Source: Robiginitomaculum sp. | Lineage (GTDB): Bacteria > Pseudomonadota > Alphaproteobacteria > Caulobacterales > Maricaulaceae | Reading direction: 5' to 3' | Length of the DNA stretch: 7,916 bases | Assembly (NCBI GenBank): GCA_026982235.1 | Contig: JALSHM010000460.1 | Span: forward strand, 1 to 7,916 | Shown: positions 6,059 to 7,916 of the stretch, one piece after another | Numbering within the stretch: position 1 is the stretch's first letter | Layout of the letters: each line of letters starts with the position of its first letter | Notes under the pieces: generated by a model | What the model was told of the DNA's origin: nothing | The model's input: only the letters and a program-made list of their open reading frames with translations | Database searches by the model: none | Position numbers and translations under genes: made by a program

Positions 6059-6253
6059 ATAAATACGTGAAATTTAGGGGGGGTGACCCTGTTCACTGTT
6101 GACTCACGGCTTTGTGAGTGACTTAACTGATTGTTAAGATGTGCAGGATTGCGCGCAATAGCTGTTTTGAATGGAATCCTTAAGGCCCAGAAAGTTTGGT
6201 AATTTTGAGATTGTGGATAATATGGGTGTGTTAGAAAATAATTGTAAATAATT
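6059..6253. other. AT-rich intergenic spacer with small inverted repeats
   Basis: These 195 bases separate the mobilisation module from a differently coded gene pair. Inverted repeats cluster in the first 80 bases: GGGTGACCC (6081-6089), GTGA/TCAC (6083-6096), ACTCAC/GTGAGT around GGCTTT (6102-6119) and CTTAAC/GTTAAG around TGATT (6122-6138). None is followed by a T-run, so no typical intrinsic terminator is visible. The remaining part is AT-rich and may hold a promoter: GATAAT at 6216-6221 resembles a -10 box but has no good -35. No RNA gene is recognised. Confidence 0.5.
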
Positions 6254-6868
6254 ATGAAAATATTTTTGTTCGTTGGGTTGGTTATCGTTGCGGGGTACCT
6301 TGTGAATTTATCTGTTCAAATGTCTATATTTTGGAAAGAAACCTCCAATCTAGAGGTGGCTTCGAGTATGGATCGAATGGAAGACCACGCCTTTTTTATT
6401 GATGGAAAGCCAATATCATCTCAAAAGGTTGATATATTTGATCGATGGTTTTACTGGCGGGCTTTTAGAAAATTTCCAGGCTTATCTTCTTGCGAAACTG
6501 GGAGCGTTCAAGGCGCAACCAATAGTGACAGCAAACTAAAATGGAAGTCTATGCGGACTCTGGCGCAAATCCAGGTCTGCATGTTTCATTTATCAAATAG
6601 CCTTGATGCTCCTGAAATGGTCGCCCAAAGACTGCAAGAGGAGGGCTTTGATGTGATCTACCGTGAGCAGTCTGGTTTTGGTGGGCAAGGAATTTCCGCT
6701 ATCTGGAATAAGAATAAACACGACTCGCTTTCCCCTCTTAGTCTGATGTCGGTCTGGGGTCTTACCTTGATCAGCCCTTTTGTCTCTAGCGGCGTCGAAA
6801 TTCAATTATTATTCGATGAAAATGGTGTAACACTTACAGAAACAAAAGTAAGGTTTTCAACACTTTAG
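6254..6868 (+). CDS. unrecognised protein with N-terminal signal/membrane anchor
   Basis: This 204-residue protein is not recognised. The first 22 residues (MKIFLFVGLVIVAGYLVNLS...) form a hydrophobic segment with a short basic start, a signal anchor or uncleaved signal sequence; no lipobox Cys follows. The rest, probably periplasmic, is a mixed domain with two cysteines (C80 in LSSCETG and C109 in QVCMF), which could pair. No catalytic motif is seen. TAA closes the frame at 6245-6247, so the ATG at 6254 is the first usual start, but no Shine-Dalgarno sequence precedes it; the leader is just A/T. The next gene begins 14 bases later, so both are probably co-transcribed. Being an accessory or protective partner of the RTX protein is a possibility but not shown. 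Confidence 0.6.
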   Translation: MKIFLFVGLVIVAGYLVNLSVQMSIFWKETSNLEVASSMDRMEDHAFFIDGKPISSQKVDIFDRWFYWRAFRKFPGLSSCETGSVQGATNSDSKLKWKSMRTLAQIQVCMFHLSNSLDAPEMVAQRLQEEGFDVIYREQSGFGGQGISAIWNKNKHDSLSPLSLMSVWGLTLISPFVSSGVEIQLLFDENGVTLTETKVRFSTL

Positions 6869-6871
6869 AAT

Positions 6872-6875
6872 AGGT
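6872..6875 (+). promoter_or_regulatory. ribosome site for the RTX gene
   Basis: AGGT is 7 bases before the ATG at 6883, in the 14-base gap after the previous stop. It is short but well placed and supports the start chosen for the right-edge gene. Confidence 0.45.
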
Positions 6876-6882
6876 AATTACC

Positions 6883-7916
6883 ATGGCGAAATTATATATT
6901 GCAGCTAATTATGTTACGAGCACCGAGCCCGCTTTTTGGGTGCCAGGTGATTTGGAAAACTCAGGTCATCTACAAATAGTATACGAAAGTGACGATGGGA
7001 ATTTTTTAGAGCTGGAAGTCCAAGGTTCTATTGCCGCTGCGGCAGGGGCAAATTGGATTTTTGTACAAAGTCAAGATCACGGGCGTACCGATGATGGTAT
7101 TGATTATGTCACTTCTGAAGGCGAGATCACTAATGCTAATAGATACAGCAGGGTGGAGCTGAATTTGGAGAACGGACAGTCAGCAGAGGAAGCATGGAGC
7201 CTTCTAAACCAGATTTATAACAGTTTGGAAGGCAACGGCAGTGGCTTAGATTATGATTTTCGCACCCAAAATAGCAATAGCTTCGTGACAACATTGCTTT
7301 ATGCGATTGGGATTGATGTAAATGACTATCTTACAGCGGTTACGCCACTAGATGTTGTTGGATTCCCAGCAGTGGAAACTAATGTGCTGTTGCGTGGTGA
7401 TAATGGATTATTTGATTATTCAGACGGTGTAGCGATAAGCGTCAGCGGTGGAGATGGAAATGACCACATCAGAGGTGGCAATAATATTGATACCATCAAT
7501 GGTGGAAATGGTAATGATATACTATCTGGTGGTGCAGGCACGGATACAATGACAGGGGGGGAAGGCGCGGACATATTCGTTGGCACGCCGGATGAGTTAA
7601 ATGGTGATACTATAACTGATCTTGAAGTAGGTGATCGAATTGAACTTTCTGGAATCCAAAGATCATCTATAGCAGATAGTTTTACTTACTCTGTTAATGG
7701 TTCGAATTTAATCCTTTCGCTGGGGACTAGGACAATAAGCCTTGTTGCTGATATTCCGGAAGGAGCTAATCTCGCGCTAAGTAGTGTTGAAAGTATTGCT
7801 ACAATAGTCGTTGTTGCTCCCAGTAACGACGCGGGGGACAGCCGCAGCACAGCAACAACGCTTGTCTTAAACAGCAGTCATAGTGAAACCGTTGGCTCCG
7901 GCGGGGATAGTGGTGA
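6883..7916 (+). CDS. RTX-repeat (GGxGxD) secreted protein, N-terminal part (runs off right edge)
   Basis: From ATG at 6883 the frame is open for 344 codons to the edge. Residues 1-150 form a domain beginning MAKLYIAANYV, containing FVQSQDHGRTDDG and YDFRTQNSNSFVTTLLYAIG (124-143); the NSNSF segment resembles the helix start of papain-like/NlpC-like folds, which is tentative. Then come RTX nonapeptides: GGDGNDHIR (189-197), GGNNIDTIN, GGNGNDILS, GGAGTDTMT, GGEGADIF (225-232), which bind calcium in a beta-roll after export, followed by a typical post-repeat strand domain (DELNGDTITDLEVGDRIELS). The end, SNDAGDSRSTATTLVLNSSH and GSGGDSG, resembles the start of a pre-peptidase C-terminal-like domain. 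No N-terminal signal peptide is present, as expected for type I secretion substrates. A C-terminal secretion signal would lie outside. Toxin, adhesin or enzyme cannot be decided. Confidence 0.8.
   Translation, partial: MAKLYIAANYVTSTEPAFWVPGDLENSGHLQIVYESDDGNFLELEVQGSIAAAAGANWIFVQSQDHGRTDDGIDYVTSEGEITNANRYSRVELNLENGQSAEEAWSLLNQIYNSLEGNGSGLDYDFRTQNSNSFVTTLLYAIGIDVNDYLTAVTPLDVVGFPAVETNVLLRGDNGLFDYSDGVAISVSGGDGNDHIRGGNNIDTINGGNGNDILSGGAGTDTMTGGEGADIFVGTPDELNGDTITDLEVGDRIELSGIQRSSIADSFTYSVNGSNLILSLGTRTISLVADIPEGANLALSSVESIATIVVVAPSNDAGDSRSTATTLVLNSSHSETVGSGGDSG

Overview
The window looks like part of a mobile genetic element in a Gram-negative, probably proteobacterial, host. Evidence for this is a MobC/VirD2-type mobilisation pair, a VirD4/TraG-type coupling ATPase and, at the right edge, a protein with RTX repeats, which are normally exported by type I secretion. 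The exact taxon cannot be read from the sequence; Alphaproteobacteria is a guess.

Left edge (1-313, minus strand): the N-terminal 104 residues of a CHC2/DnaG-type primase-like protein. It still has the fold-defining motifs but has lost the zinc ligands. It runs off the window. A short intergenic region (314-398) with overlapping candidate promoters separates it from a divergent two-gene operon.

Defence cargo (399-1833, plus strand): a membrane-anchored macro-domain protein (ThsA) overlaps by 8 bases a TIR-like protein (ThsB, DUF1863/MTH538 type). This is the architecture of a type II Thoeris anti-phage system. The TIR enzyme makes a nucleotide signal upon infection, the macro domain senses it, and the transmembrane part of ThsA acts on the membrane. 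It reads as visibly AT-richer than the mobilisation genes that follow.

Mobilisation module (1834-6058, plus strand): a 239-base noncoding stretch rich in inverted repeats is a candidate oriT. It is followed by mobC, a MobA/VirD2-family relaxase with an intact HxDxxHxxHxH metal/active-site motif, a TraG/VirD4-like coupling ATPase without any transmembrane segment, and a membrane protein with a C-terminal J domain. mobC/relaxase and coupling protein/J protein each overlap by ATGA, so two pairs are translationally coupled. A 181-base gap after the relaxase holds an open continuation of the relaxase frame. No type IV secretion channel genes are present, so this piece is either a mobilisable element or part of a larger conjugative element.

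Right end (6059-7916): an AT-rich spacer with clustered small inverted repeats, an unrecognised protein with an N-terminal signal or membrane anchor, and 14 bases later an RTX-repeat protein that continues beyond the window.

The parts most worth following up are the Thoeris pair carried between primase and mobilisation genes, the split between a soluble coupling ATPase and a membrane J protein, and the unknown/RTX gene pair.
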